In this document: positions 42,287-51,345 of the stretch, in pieces
Layout of the letters: each line of letters starts with the position of its first letter
Position numbering within the stretch: the stretch's first letter is position 1
Assembly (NCBI RefSeq): GCF_900114485.1
Contig: NZ_FOTF01000001.1
Location: 124,001-188,000 of the forward strand
Direction: 5' to 3'
Length of the DNA stretch: 64,000 nt
Source: Loktanella salsilacus
GTDB lineage: Bacteria; Pseudomonadota; Alphaproteobacteria; Rhodobacterales; Rhodobacteraceae
Notes under the pieces: model-generated
The model's input: the letters and a program-made list of their open reading frames with translations, nothing else
Told to the model about the DNA's origin: nothing
The model's database searches: none
Translations under genes and position numbers: made by a program

Positions 42287-43801
42287 GTGCCAGAAGCGAC
42301 CTCCCCGCGCGACACCACCTTGGCGAAGGATTTGCCAAGCCATCCCTTTGATATTGATGCGGACAGCGACAAGCTGCGCGAAGAATGCGGGGTCTTTGGC
42401 GTCGTCGGCGTGACAGAGGCCAGCAACTTTATCGCGCTTGGCCTGCACGCGCTGCAACATCGCGGCCAAGAGGCTGGCGGCATCGTCACCTACGACGAGA
42501 CAAGCGGCTTTAATCAGGCCCGCCGCATGGGCCTTGTCCGCGATAACTTTACCAGCGCTGATATGATGGCCATGCTGCCCGGCGAAGTCGGGATCGGCCA
42601 CGTCCGGTATTCCACCGCCGGACACAAGGGCCAGACCGCGATCCGCGACGTGCAACCCTTCTTTGGCGAATTTTCCATGGGCGGGGCTGCGATTGCCCAC
42701 AACGGCAACATCACCAACGCCATCGCCCTGCGCAAAGAACTGATCGAGCGCGGCTCGATCTTTCAAAGCTCGTCCGATTCCGAGTGCATCATCCACCTGA
42801 TGGCCCGGTCCATGGGCCGCACCATCCCCGACCGCATGGAAGAAGCCCTGCGCAAGGTCGAAGGCGCGTTTTCCGTTGTCGCTATGACCCGGTCCAAGCT
42901 GATCGGCTGCCGTGACCCGCTGGGCGTGCGCCCATTGGTGCTGGGCAAACTGGGCGATGGCTGGGTGCTGGCGTCGGAAACCTGCGCGCTTGATATCGTG
43001 GGTGCCGACCTGATCCGGGAAATCGAACCGGGCGAAATGGTTGTGATCAGCGCTGAAACCGGCGTGCAGTCGCACTTTCCTTTCCGCCGGGCCAAATCGC
43101 GGTTCTGCATCTTTGAACACGTGTATTTCAGCCGCCCAGACAGCATCCTTGGCGGCCGGTCCGTCTATGAAACCCGCGAAGCCATTGGCCGCGAGTTGGC
43201 GAAAGAATCGCCCGTCGATGCCGATCTGGTCTGCCCCGTCCCTGACAGCGGCACCCCTGCGGCCATCGGCTTTTCACTGGAATCGGGTATTCCCTATGCG
43301 ATGGGGATCATCCGCAACCAGTACATGGGCCGGACATTTATCGAGCCGTCAGAGCAGATCCGCAACATGGGCGTGCGTCTAAAGCTGAACGTCAACCGCG
43401 CCCTGATCCGCGGCAAGCGCGTGATCCTTGTGGACGACAGCGTTGTGCGCGGCACCACCAGCCAAAAGATCAAGGAAATGATCCTAGAGGCTGGCGCCGC
43501 AGAGGTGCACTTTCGCATCGCGTCCCCGCCGACGCAGTGGCCGTGTTTCTATGGCGTCGATACGCCAGAGCGTGAAAAGCTGCTGGCCGCCCGTATGACA
43601 GAGGATGAGATGCGCGATCACTTGGGCGTCGACTCGCTCAAGTTCATCTCGATTGACGGTTTGTACCGCGCGGTTGGCCAATCTGGCGGCCGCGACGCCA
43701 AGTCGCCGCAGTATTGCGATGCGTGCTTCACGGGTGAATATCCCATCACCCCGACCGATATGATCGAACGCGGTTTTAAGACAAAGGTTGCGGCCGAGTA
43801 A
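42287..43801 (+). CDS. purF: Amidophosphoribosyltransferase, Fe-S type (GTG start)
   Basis: First step of purine synthesis: PRPP plus glutamine to phosphoribosylamine. The 504-residue protein carries a 33-residue propeptide before catalytic Cys34 (REECGVFGVVG), VRYSTAG and MAHNGNITN-type glutaminase motifs, and the PRPP loop VILVDDSVVRGTTS. Cysteines in SRFCIFEHVYF and YCDACFTGEYP match the [4Fe-4S] ligands of the B. subtilis class, so oxygen sensitivity is expected. GTG at 42287 has a GGAG site and no ATG lies before the catalytic cysteine. Confidence 0.95.
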   Translation: MPEATSPRDTTLAKDLPSHPFDIDADSDKLREECGVFGVVGVTEASNFIALGLHALQHRGQEAGGIVTYDETSGFNQARRMGLVRDNFTSADMMAMLPGEVGIGHVRYSTAGHKGQTAIRDVQPFFGEFSMGGAAIAHNGNITNAIALRKELIERGSIFQSSSDSECIIHLMARSMGRTIPDRMEEALRKVEGAFSVVAMTRSKLIGCRDPLGVRPLVLGKLGDGWVLASETCALDIVGADLIREIEPGEMVVISAETGVQSHFPFRRAKSRFCIFEHVYFSRPDSILGGRSVYETREAIGRELAKESPVDADLVCPVPDSGTPAAIGFSLESGIPYAMGIIRNQYMGRTFIEPSEQIRNMGVRLKLNVNRALIRGKRVILVDDSVVRGTTSQKIKEMILEAGAAEVHFRIASPPTQWPCFYGVDTPEREKLLAARMTEDEMRDHLGVDSLKFISIDGLYRAVGQSGGRDAKSPQYCDACFTGEYPITPTDMIERGFKTKVAAE

Positions 43802-43888
43802 ACGCGGCAAACACATTTGCGTCAGGCGCGGCCGCATCGGCTAAGCCTTGCCAACCGGACCTGCGCCGCTGGCGGACAATCGCACAAC

Positions 43889-43915
43889 AAAGGGCTGCCT
43901 TCGGGCGGCCCTTTT
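43889..43915 (+). terminator. Intrinsic terminator of purF
   Basis: AAAGGGCTGCC, loop TTCG, GGCGGCCCTTT with one G-U pair, then T. The UUCG loop adds stability. Confidence 0.88.
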
Positions 43916-43969
43916 CATTTGCCGCTGCGCATCGCATCGCTGCCGCTTCACTGCAGGATACGCAATGTT

Positions 43970-44227
43970 ATGACTACTACGACCGACGTCGGCCAAATGG
44001 CCAAAAGCAAGGCGCAGCTTCAGCTTGATAGCATCGCCGTCATTGGCCTGTTCACGGGCCCGCAAGGCGACAGTGCCTTGCTGCGGATGCGCGATGGCGC
44101 GATCCAAAAAGTCGCGGCAGGCGACAAGGCCGCCGGGCTGACGGTATTGGCCATCGATGATGCTGCAGTCACCCTGCGCGACAACCGGGGTCAGACCTTT
44201 CGACTTGGCCTGCCCGGCGACGCCTGA
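43970..44227 (+). CDS. Small conserved hypothetical, GspC/PilP-like domain
   Basis: An 85-residue protein: SKAQLQLDSIAVIGLFTGPQG, DSALLRMRDGAIQKVAAGDK and VTLRDNRGQTFRLGLPGDA. The strand pattern resembles the homology-region domain of type II secretion GspC or PilP proteins, but no membrane anchor or secretion gene is present. The start is the first ATG after the purF terminator. Function unknown; the match to GspC/PilP is from pattern only. Confidence 0.65.
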   Translation: MTTTTDVGQMAKSKAQLQLDSIAVIGLFTGPQGDSALLRMRDGAIQKVAAGDKAAGLTVLAIDDAAVTLRDNRGQTFRLGLPGDA

Positions 44228-44269
44228 CGCCACTTTACAGACCGCGCGCCTTGCGGCACATACGCCGAC

Positions 44270-44914
44270 ATGACTGATAAAATTGCCCTGATCACTGGTG
44301 CGTCGCGTGGCCTTGGGGCCGCGATCGCCAAGGCGCTTGCGCCCGAATATCACATCGTTGCCGTCGCCCGCACCGTCGGCGCGCTCGAAGAGCTTGACGA
44401 CGCCATTCAGGCCAAAGGCGGCCAAGCGACGCTGGCCCCGATGGACGTCACGACGGACGCTGCCATGCAGCAGCTGTGCCGCGGCATCCATGACCGCTGG
44501 GGCAAGGTTGATCTGTGGGTGCATACCGCAATCCACGCCGCCCCGCTGTCCCCTGCCAGCCACATCGGCCCTAAGGATTTCGCGTCATCCATGGACGTGA
44601 ACGTCACCGCCACGCAGCGGCTGATGTCCTATGTTGCGCCTTTGCTGGGCACCAATGGCCGCGCCGTGTTCTGCGACGATACGGTCGCGGGCACGAAGTT
44701 CCACGGCACCTATGGCGCGACCAAAGCCGCGCAAATGGCGCTGGTCCGGTCTTGGGCTGCGGAAACGGTGCAGACGGGTCCGCAGGTCGCGATCATCGCG
44801 CCAGCGCCCATGCCCACCGCCCTGCGCGCCCGCTTTTTCCCAGGCGAAGATCGCAGCGCTTTGGCGACACCAGAGTCCGAGGCCGCGCGCCTGCTGGATC
44901 AGATCAAAGCCTGA
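44270..44914 (+). CDS. Short-chain dehydrogenase/reductase
   Basis: A 214-residue SDR with cofactor loop TGASRGLGAAIA at residues 9-20, an NNAG position altered to VHTAIHA, and the active-site YGATKAAQ (Tyr and Lys). It is short and has a modified middle motif, so classical activity should not be assumed. Relatives include YciK-like oxidoreductases. Lies between the small GspC-like gene and surE with ordinary spacing. Confidence 0.85.
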   Translation: MTDKIALITGASRGLGAAIAKALAPEYHIVAVARTVGALEELDDAIQAKGGQATLAPMDVTTDAAMQQLCRGIHDRWGKVDLWVHTAIHAAPLSPASHIGPKDFASSMDVNVTATQRLMSYVAPLLGTNGRAVFCDDTVAGTKFHGTYGATKAAQMALVRSWAAETVQTGPQVAIIAPAPMPTALRARFFPGEDRSALATPESEAARLLDQIKA

Positions 44915-45021
44915 TTCCCCAAAGCCACAAACGATGGCTAAAAGATCGACCCGCCCCTGCCACGCCTTGTGACCGGGGCGCGTCTCTCATACCCTATCAG
45001 CACCAGTGAACCGGGGCCCTC

Positions 45022-45816
45022 ATGCGGATTTTGATTACCAACGACGACGGCATCAACGCACCCGGCCTTGTCGTGCTTGACGCGCTGGCCCGCGATTTGG
45101 CTGGCCCGCAGGGCGAGGTTTGGACCGTCGCCCCCGCGTTCGAACAATCCGGCGTCGGCCACTGCATCAGCTATACCCATCCCACGATGATTTCCGAATT
45201 CGGCCCGCGCCGTTTTGCTGCCGAAGGCACGCCAGCCGATTGCGTGATGGCGGGGATCTATGACGTGATGAAGGACAGCCCCCCCGACCTGATCCTGTCC
45301 GGCGTAAACCGGGGCAATAACGCTGCCGAAAACGTGCTGTATTCCGGCACCATCGGTGCCGCGATGGAAGGCGCGCTGCAAGGCGTGCGGTCTATCGCCC
45401 TGTCGCAATTCTATGGCCCCCGGAACGTCAAACTAGACGACCCATTCGAAGCCGCCTCAGCTGGCGGCGCCGTGCTGCGGCAGTTGATGGATGATGCGTT
45501 TTGGGACAACGAAGACTACCCGCTGTTTTATAACATCAACTTCCCCCCCATCCCCGCCGCCGACGTGAAAGGCATGCGCCTCACCCGCCAGGGCCTGCGC
45601 CGCGGCGTGCACCACAAGGTCGAGGCGCAGGTGTCCCCCTCTGGCCGCCGGTTCCTGTGGGTGCGCGGCGGTGATCAACAGGTCCGCACCGCGGATGGCA
45701 CGGATGCGGCGGCAAACTTGGACGACTACGTCTCTGTCACGCCGCTGCGCGCTGATCTGACGGCACATGATGCGTTTGACAGGCTGACCGCGCAGCTTTC
45801 TGGCAAGCTCGGGTGA
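45022..45816 (+). CDS. surE: 5'/3'-nucleotidase SurE
   Basis: Metal-dependent survival nucleotidase, 264 residues. [16 protein letters not shown] at the N-terminus supplies the metal aspartates; [27 protein letters not shown] is the second signature. It overlaps pcm by four bases (GTGA), the familiar surE-pcm-nlpD stationary-phase arrangement. Confidence 0.96.
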   Translation: MRILITNDDGINAPGLVVLDALARDLAGPQGEVWTVAPAFEQSGVGHCISYTHPTMISEFGPRRFAAEGTPADCVMAGIYDVMKDSPPDLILSGVNRGNNAAENVLYSGTIGAAMEGALQGVRSIALSQFYGPRNVKLDDPFEAASAGGAVLRQLMDDAFWDNEDYPLFYNINFPPIPAADVKGMRLTRQGLRRGVHHKVEAQVSPSGRRFLWVRGGDQQVRTADGTDAAANLDDYVSVTPLRADLTAHDAFDRLTAQLSGKLG

Positions 45817-46451
45817 CGGACGCACAGACCAAAATGCAGTTTCTTTTTGCCTTGCGCAGCAAGGGCGTCACCGACTCGCGTGTCCTGCACGCCATGGAAA
45901 AAATCGACCGCGCCGCGTTTGTGCGCGGCCTGTTTGCCGAACGCGCGTATGAAGATATGCCGCTGCCCATCCCCTGCGGCCAAACCATCAGCCAGCCCTC
46001 TGTCGTTGGTCTGATGACGCAGGCGCTGGATGTGCAGCCGCGCCATAAGGTTTTGGAAATCGGCACCGGGTCCGGCTATCAGGCCGCGATCCTAAGCCAG
46101 CTGGCACGCCGCGTCTATTCCATCGACCGCTTCAAGCGTTTGGTAACAGAAGCGCAGTCCGTGTTCGACGCTCTTGGCATCGCCAATATCACCGCCATGA
46201 CGGCCGACGGCAGCTATGGTCTCGCCGAACAGGCCCCCTTTGACCGCATCCTGCTGACCGCCGCGGCCGAAGACCCACCCAGTCCGCTGCTGGCGCAACT
46301 GCGTGTGGGCGGCATCATGGTGCTGCCCGTCGGCCAATCCGATACCGTTCAAAGCCTGATCCGCGTCACACGCCTTGAAAAAGGCTTTGACTACGAGGAA
46401 TTGCGCCCAGTCCGGTTTGTCCCCTTGATCGAAGGGTTGGGTCAGGACTAG
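45813..46451 (+). CDS. pcm: Protein-L-isoaspartate O-methyltransferase (GTG start)
   Basis: Repairs isoaspartyl residues in aged proteins using S-adenosylmethionine. The 212 residues include the N-terminal region [18 protein letters not shown], the PIMT signature [17 protein letters not shown] and the SAM site [21 protein letters not shown] at 45813 overlaps the surE stop; an ATG at 45834 would also be acceptable. Confidence 0.95.
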   Translation: MTDAQTKMQFLFALRSKGVTDSRVLHAMEKIDRAAFVRGLFAERAYEDMPLPIPCGQTISQPSVVGLMTQALDVQPRHKVLEIGTGSGYQAAILSQLARRVYSIDRFKRLVTEAQSVFDALGIANITAMTADGSYGLAEQAPFDRILLTAAAEDPPSPLLAQLRVGGIMVLPVGQSDTVQSLIRVTRLEKGFDYEELRPVRFVPLIEGLGQD

Positions 46452-46524
46452 AACCTTTGAAACGCCTCAGATAAGGGGCAAATGGCCCCAACGCGCGGGC
46501 AAGTTACGACAGGACACTGCAGCC

Positions 46525-47745
46525 ATGACATACACTTCCACTTTCGGATTGCGCCGCATTGCCTTTGCAACCTCTGCGCTGGCCATTTTGACCGCCTGCG
46601 ACACCGCGCTGCCGGATCTGGATTTTCGCGACCGGGCCGGCGGTTTTGACACCTCGCCTGCCGTCGCCGATCTGCCCAGCCGCCCCCAGCCCGACAATCG
46701 CGGCGTGATTTCCTATCCCGGTTATCAGGTCGTCGTGGCCCGGCGCGGTGACACCATCGCCAGCATCGCATCCCGGCTAGATCTGCAAAGTGCGACCCTT
46801 GCCAGCTATAACGGTGTCAGCGCCGATGCGACCCTGCGCGAAGGCGAAGTCGTCGCCCTGCCCGGCCGCGTGACCGAACCGTCCCCTGCGACGGGTGCAG
46901 CCACGACCGGCCCTATCGACATCAGCGGCATCGCAACCACAGCGCTGGACCGCGCGTCCCCCGTCGTCACGGGCGGCCTTGCGCCCCTGCCGACCAGCGG
47001 GACCGAACCAATCCGCCACAAGGTCCAACCAGGAGAGACGGCATTTTCGATCAGCCGCCTATACAACGTGCCCGTTGGCACCCTGACCAGCTGGAACGGC
47101 CTGTCTGGCGACCTAGAGGTCCGCGACGGTCAATATCTTCTGATCCCGCAAAACAGCCAACCCGCTGACGTCACCGGCGGCCCACTGGTCGCGCCGGGCA
47201 CCGGCAGCGGATCGCCCGTGCCCCCCTCTGCAGCAGTGCCGCTGCCGCTTGAGGCACCCATCGCCGCCAGCGCACCAGTAGAAGCACCGCCAGCGCCTGT
47301 TCTGGAAGAGGCCCCGCCGCGCACAGCCACCGTGATCGCCCCTGCCCCGGTCGCCCCGCCCGCGCCAACACCAGCACCTGCGCCCGCATCCAGCAGCAAC
47401 GCACAATTTGTCCGCCCCGTGACGGGCAGCGTCATTCGCGACTATGCGCCCGGTAAGAACGAAGGCATCGACATCGCCGCCAGCGCCGGCACCACCGTGA
47501 AGGCCGCTGACGCAGGCACTGTCGCCGCCGTCACCACCGACACCAGCGGCACGGCGATCGTCGTGGTGAAGCACGCTGGCAATCTGTTGACGGTCTATAC
47601 TAACCTAGAAGGCCTGAGCGTGTCCAAAGGTGATTCCGTCACGCGCGGCGGCACATTGGGTAAGGTCAAAAGCGGCGATCCGAGCTTTGTGCACTTCGAA
47701 GTGCGGCGCGGACTTGAGTCCGTCGATCCGAACGACTTTTTGTAG
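46525..47745 (+). CDS. nlpD: NlpD-like lipoprotein with two LysM and a degenerate LytM domain
   Basis: A 406-residue outer-membrane lipoprotein: signal with lipobox LTAC (Cys near residue 26), LysM domains at about 65-112 and 156-208 (RRGDTIASIASRL; QPGETAFSISRLY), a Pro/Ala-rich spacer, and a C-terminal LytM/M23 domain (about 300-405). The usual HxxxD zinc motif reads NEGID and the HxH motif reads FVH, so the zinc site is lost. This is the pattern of amidase activators such as NlpD/EnvC, which regulate cell separation without cutting peptidoglycan themselves. Last gene of surE-pcm-nlpD. Confidence 0.94.
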   Translation: MTYTSTFGLRRIAFATSALAILTACDTALPDLDFRDRAGGFDTSPAVADLPSRPQPDNRGVISYPGYQVVVARRGDTIASIASRLDLQSATLASYNGVSADATLREGEVVALPGRVTEPSPATGAATTGPIDISGIATTALDRASPVVTGGLAPLPTSGTEPIRHKVQPGETAFSISRLYNVPVGTLTSWNGLSGDLEVRDGQYLLIPQNSQPADVTGGPLVAPGTGSGSPVPPSAAVPLPLEAPIAASAPVEAPPAPVLEEAPPRTATVIAPAPVAPPAPTPAPAPASSSNAQFVRPVTGSVIRDYAPGKNEGIDIAASAGTTVKAADAGTVAAVTTDTSGTAIVVVKHAGNLLTVYTNLEGLSVSKGDSVTRGGTLGKVKSGDPSFVHFEVRRGLESVDPNDFL

Positions 47746-47749
47746 GCGC

Positions 47750-47781
47750 GCCTCCGGCGGGAGTATTTCTGGCAAGATGAA
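47750..47781 (+). repeat. Rhodobacterales intergenic repeat, copy 7
   Basis: GCCTCCGGCGGGAGTATTTC then TGGCAAGATGAA, five bases after the nlpD stop and nearly identical to copy 1. Confidence 0.75.
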
Positions 47782-47848
47782 TGCCCGGGCATATTGGGTT
47801 GCCGTGGACGTGCAAAGGTGCTGGCAAAGAAGGGGTGAGCGGCGGGCG

Positions 47849-48688
47849 TTAGCCCAGCGTGACGCCCCGGCGGCCCGCTAGATCCGTAAAATACTGCCAT
47901 GCCACGCGGCCAGAGCGGCTGCCCCGTGTGGCTTGCCATTCGATCGCTTCGGCCCGAAGGGTCGCGTCGTCGATGGCGATGCCGTGCGCGTCGCAGTAGC
48001 CCCGGATCATGGCCAGGTATTGATCCTGATCGCACGGATGGAAGCCAAGCCAGAGGCCGAAACGATCTGACAGGCTGACCTTCTCCTCGACCGCTTCAGC
48101 AGGGCTGATGGCCGTCGAACGTTCATTTTCGATCATATCGCGCGGCATTAGGTGGCGGCGGTTCGACGTGGCATAAAGCACCACGTTGTCCGGGCGCCCT
48201 TCAATCCCGCCATCAAGCACGGCCTTGAGTGATTTGTAATGGCTATCGTCATGGCTAAAGCTGAGGTCGTCGCAGAACAGGATGAACCGCTGGTCGGTGC
48301 CGCGCAGCAGGTGTAGCAGGCGGCCGATGCTGGGCAGGTCTTCGCGCTGGATTTCGATGATCTTTAGGTTTTCATGCATCGCATGAAGTTTGCCGTGGAT
48401 CGCTTTGACAAGGCTCGATTTTCCCATGCCGCGCGCGCCCCACAGAAGGGCGTTATTGGCAGGCAAGCCGCGCGCAAAGCGTTCGGTATTTTCAAGCAAG
48501 GTATCGCGGGACCTGTCGATGCCCACCAGAAGGCCCACGGCAACGCGGCTCACGCGGGTGATTGGCGTCAGCCCATCAGGGTCCGCATGCCAGACGAAGG
48601 CCCCTGCGGCGCTAAAATCAGGGGCCGTCGCTGGGCCGGGCCGCAGCCGTTCGAGGGCGGCTGCGATCCGTTCCAGCGGGTCGGTCAT
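47849..48688 (-). CDS. DUF815 family P-loop ATPase
   Basis: A 279-residue AAA-like ATPase of the DUF815 family. Walker A NALLWGARGMGKSSLVKAI lies near residue 80, Walker B ILFCDDLSFSHDD near 138, and a sensor-like VVLYATSNRRHLMPRDM near 170; the C-terminal part contains WQATRGSRSGRVAWQYF. It starts inside the tatC stop (ATGA overlap). Role unknown; association with Tat is only positional. Confidence 0.9.
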   Translation of the reverse strand: MTDPLERIAAALERLRPGPATAPDFSAAGAFVWHADPDGLTPITRVSRVAVGLLVGIDRSRDTLLENTERFARGLPANNALLWGARGMGKSSLVKAIHGKLHAMHENLKIIEIQREDLPSIGRLLHLLRGTDQRFILFCDDLSFSHDDSHYKSLKAVLDGGIEGRPDNVVLYATSNRRHLMPRDMIENERSTAISPAEAVEEKVSLSDRFGLWLGFHPCDQDQYLAMIRGYCDAHGIAIDDATLRAEAIEWQATRGSRSGRVAWQYFTDLAGRRGVTLG

Positions 48689-49572
48689 GGCTTAGGCTCC
48701 GTGTCGTCGTCGTCCACTGGGTTCAGTGGGTTGCCATACATGTCCTCGTCTTCGGCGACGGTGCCGTTGGCGCGCAATTCGGCCAGGCGGATCCGCTCTA
48801 ACCGGGCGACGAGTTGGATGGAAATTTCGTAAAGACCGTAGATCACGGTAAACAGAATGACTTGGCTGACCACGTCCGGCGGGGTTGCCAGCGCGGCCAT
48901 CAGCAAGATGCCGATGACAGCATATTTACGGGTATTGCGCAGGCCAGCGGCGCTGACCAGACCGGCCTTGCCCATCAATGTCAGCAGCACGGGAAGCTGA
49001 AAACAAAGGCCAAAGGCCACGATGAACTTGATGGTCAGATTGAGGTAGGCCTTGGCCGAGCCTTGGAACAGCAATCCAGCAGCCTGCGTCGACACCTCTG
49101 GTCCGTCGGGCAGCACGTTGCCCTGCTGAAACCCGAGGAAGAAGTTAAAGGCCAGCGGCGTGATGACGTAATAGGCGAAGGCCGCGCCAAGGAAGAACAT
49201 GAAGGGCGAGGCCACCAAGAACGGCAGAAACGCGCCCTTTTCCGACTTGTACAGACCCGGCGCGATGAAGCGCCACATCTGGTAGCTGATGAAGGGGAAC
49301 GACAGGCACAGCCCGCCCAGAAGCGAGATCTGGATCGCGACGAAGAAGCCTTCTTCTAGCGCGATGAAGATCAGCCCGCAGTCCTGCCCTTCGGCGTCGA
49401 GGGCAGAGCATAAAGGCAGGGTCAGGAAGTCAAAGATCGGGTTCCAGACCGTGAAACAAATCACCATGCCCAAGATAAAGGCCAGCAGCGATTTGATCAG
49501 GCGCGAGCGCAGTTCCGTGAGGTGTTCCAGCAGCGGTGCTGCGCTGTCATCTAGGTCGTCTGCAGCGCTCAT
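48685..49572 (-). CDS. tatC: Twin-arginine translocase subunit TatC
   Basis: Receptor subunit that binds twin-arginine signal peptides with TatB. The 295-residue protein has six hydrophobic segments and the N-terminal [19 protein letters not shown] motif, then [25 protein letters not shown]. The acidic C-terminal tail (DDDDTEP) is longer than in E. coli. It overlaps both tatB and the DUF815 gene by four bases. Confidence 0.96.
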   Translation of the reverse strand: MSAADDLDDSAAPLLEHLTELRSRLIKSLLAFILGMVICFTVWNPIFDFLTLPLCSALDAEGQDCGLIFIALEEGFFVAIQISLLGGLCLSFPFISYQMWRFIAPGLYKSEKGAFLPFLVASPFMFFLGAAFAYYVITPLAFNFFLGFQQGNVLPDGPEVSTQAAGLLFQGSAKAYLNLTIKFIVAFGLCFQLPVLLTLMGKAGLVSAAGLRNTRKYAVIGILLMAALATPPDVVSQVILFTVIYGLYEISIQLVARLERIRLAELRANGTVAEDEDMYGNPLNPVDDDDTEPKP

Positions 49573-50132
49573 GCTTCACCTGCTGGGGTCTTTTTTGCAC
49601 GCGGTTTCGCGGGCTTATCAGACGTTGTTGATGCAGCGGCTTTAGCCTTGGGCGCAGCTTTTGGCTTTGCTTTAGGCTTGGGCGCTGGCGCGGGTTCGAT
49701 CACCGGGGCGGGCATGGCCATGTCCGGCTCGTCCGACATTTCGGCAGCATCGGCGGCGGCCATTTCGCGGTCACGGCGGTCCTGTGCGGCGCGAGCGGTG
49801 GCGGCAGAGATCTTGTCTTTCGCCGCCTGACGCTCCTCTGACAGTTTAGCTGTCTCGGTGCCGGGCTTGAATGTCGAACTTGCCGCAGATTTCAGCTTGT
49901 CGACACCAAATTTCGCCGGGTTTGCAGCGGCTTGGATCGACTTGCTAATGTCCTTGACCCCGCTGTCATCCGCAGCGGATTCCATGGCGCGCTGGAATTC
50001 AGACGCCATGGCCCGGGCTTTGCCGCTCATGCGGCCGAGCTCTCGGAACATGTTCGGCAGATCTTTGGGCCCGATCACGATCAAGGCCACGACCCCCAAA
50101 AGGATCATTTCGCTCCAGCCTAAGCCGAACAT
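49569..50132 (-). CDS. tatB: Sec-independent translocase subunit TatB
   Basis: A 187-residue protein: short N-terminal membrane helix with [26 protein letters not shown], an amphipathic helix ([19 protein letters not shown]) and a long Ala/Lys/Pro-rich tail. The E and P residues are typical of TatB rather than TatA. Middle gene of tatABC. Confidence 0.94.
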   Translation of the reverse strand: MFGLGWSEMILLGVVALIVIGPKDLPNMFRELGRMSGKARAMASEFQRAMESAADDSGVKDISKSIQAAANPAKFGVDKLKSAASSTFKPGTETAKLSEERQAAKDKISAATARAAQDRRDREMAAADAAEMSDEPDMAMPAPVIEPAPAPKPKAKPKAAPKAKAAASTTSDKPAKPRAKKTPAGEA

Positions 50133-50153
50133 ACGCGTTACCTCTAGGCGGGT

Positions 50154-50366
50154 TTAGACGTTGTCTTTTTTCGACTCTGGCGTGACATCCCGCGCATCGG
50201 CAAAGCTGTCGTCCAGTTCTTTTTTGCTATCATCGACGCCGCGCTTGAACGCGGTGATGCCTTTGCCGACTTCGCCCATCAGGGACGAAATCTTGCCCCG
50301 TCCGAACAGGACAAGCACGACGACGGCGATCAGCAGAAGGCCGGGAAGGCCGATATTGTTGAGCAT
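50154..50366 (-). CDS. tatA: Sec-independent translocase subunit TatA
   Basis: Pore-forming 70-residue subunit: N-terminal helix [22 protein letters not shown] with the FGRGKI hinge, amphipathic helix [18 protein letters not shown] and a short charged tail. The ATG follows AGGAGA. First gene of the operon, 22 bases before tatB. Confidence 0.95.
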   Translation of the reverse strand: MLNNIGLPGLLLIAVVVLVLFGRGKISSLMGEVGKGITAFKRGVDDSKKELDDSFADARDVTPESKKDNV

Positions 50367-50513
50367 GTAATCTCTCCTTGGCGGAACCCGGTGCCTGCGA
50401 CGCCGGGCGGTTGAGGCCCATCAGACATACGCGTCCGGCGCCCTATTTAAAAGTGGCAATCTGTCAAAAAGGCGTGCGGTGACTTTGCCTTGCGCCTTTT
50501 CGCGTAGCGTCGC

Positions 50514-51332
50514 TTATGCGCCGATCGCTTTGCGCAGCATGTTCAGGGCAACCAGCACCAAAAACACGCCAAATACGCGCTTTAGGCGCACGGCATCGGT
50601 CTTATGCGCCAGTGCGGCACCCCATGGCGCCGTGATCAATGTCATGGTGACGACAAGGCCAAAGGCGACAAAGTTGACCGACCCGATGGTAAAGGGCGGC
50701 GCGACGGCGATGGGCTTGAACAGCAGCACCAGCACCGACGGCACAGCGATCAGCACACCAAAGCCTGCGGCGGTGGCCACGGCGCGGTGAATCGGGGTGT
50801 TATAAAGGCTCATGACTGGGACGCCAAAGCTGCCGCCGCCGATGCCCATCAGCACCGACAAGAAGCCCAGCAGCGGTGACAAGGCCGCGCGTGCGATACC
50901 TGTTGGCATCGCCTGGCCCAGCCGCCAGTGATTGCGGCCAAAGGTCATGTAAAGGCCGACGATGATTGCCAGACCGCCAAAGATCAGCTGCAGGGTCAAG
51001 GTGCGCAGGGTGGATACCAAAAGCACGCCCAGCACAGCGCCGATCACGATGCCAATGGCCCATGTTTTCAAGATCGCCCAATCGACCGCGCCCTTTTTGT
51101 TATGGGCATGAAGTGAACGCAGGCTAGTCACGATGATTGTCGCAAGAGATGTGGCAAGGCACATCTGCATCAGCTGCGGGCTGTCGAAGCCTAAGGCGCT
51201 GAAAGCGTAGAAAAACGCAGGCACCAGTACAATACCGCCGCCAACCCCCAGAAGGCCCGCAAGCACGCCAGCAAAGGCCCCGATGGCCAGCAACAGCAGG
51301 CCCATTTCGATCAGCAAAGTGGTATTTTCCAA
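50514..51332 (-). CDS. Sulfite exporter TauE/SafE family permease (TTG start)
   Basis: A 272-residue permease with about eight hydrophobic segments and the family glycine motifs GVLAGLLGVGGGIVLVPAF and LSVLMGIGGGSFGVPVMSL. The start is a TTG at 51332 (LENTTLLIEMG) because AAGGAGG lies eight bases upstream, built into the dusA stop region; the frame could otherwise extend into dusA. The family exports sulfite, sulfoacetate or similar anions; given the sulfur operon at 2.8-8.3 kb this is plausible but unproven. Confidence 0.9.
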   Translation of the reverse strand: MENTTLLIEMGLLLLAIGAFAGVLAGLLGVGGGIVLVPAFFYAFSALGFDSPQLMQMCLATSLATIIVTSLRSLHAHNKKGAVDWAILKTWAIGIVIGAVLGVLLVSTLRTLTLQLIFGGLAIIVGLYMTFGRNHWRLGQAMPTGIARAALSPLLGFLSVLMGIGGGSFGVPVMSLYNTPIHRAVATAAGFGVLIAVPSVLVLLFKPIAVAPPFTIGSVNFVAFGLVVTMTLITAPWGAALAHKTDAVRLKRVFGVFLVLVALNMLRKAIGA

Positions 51333-51345
51333 GGTGTGCCCCTCC

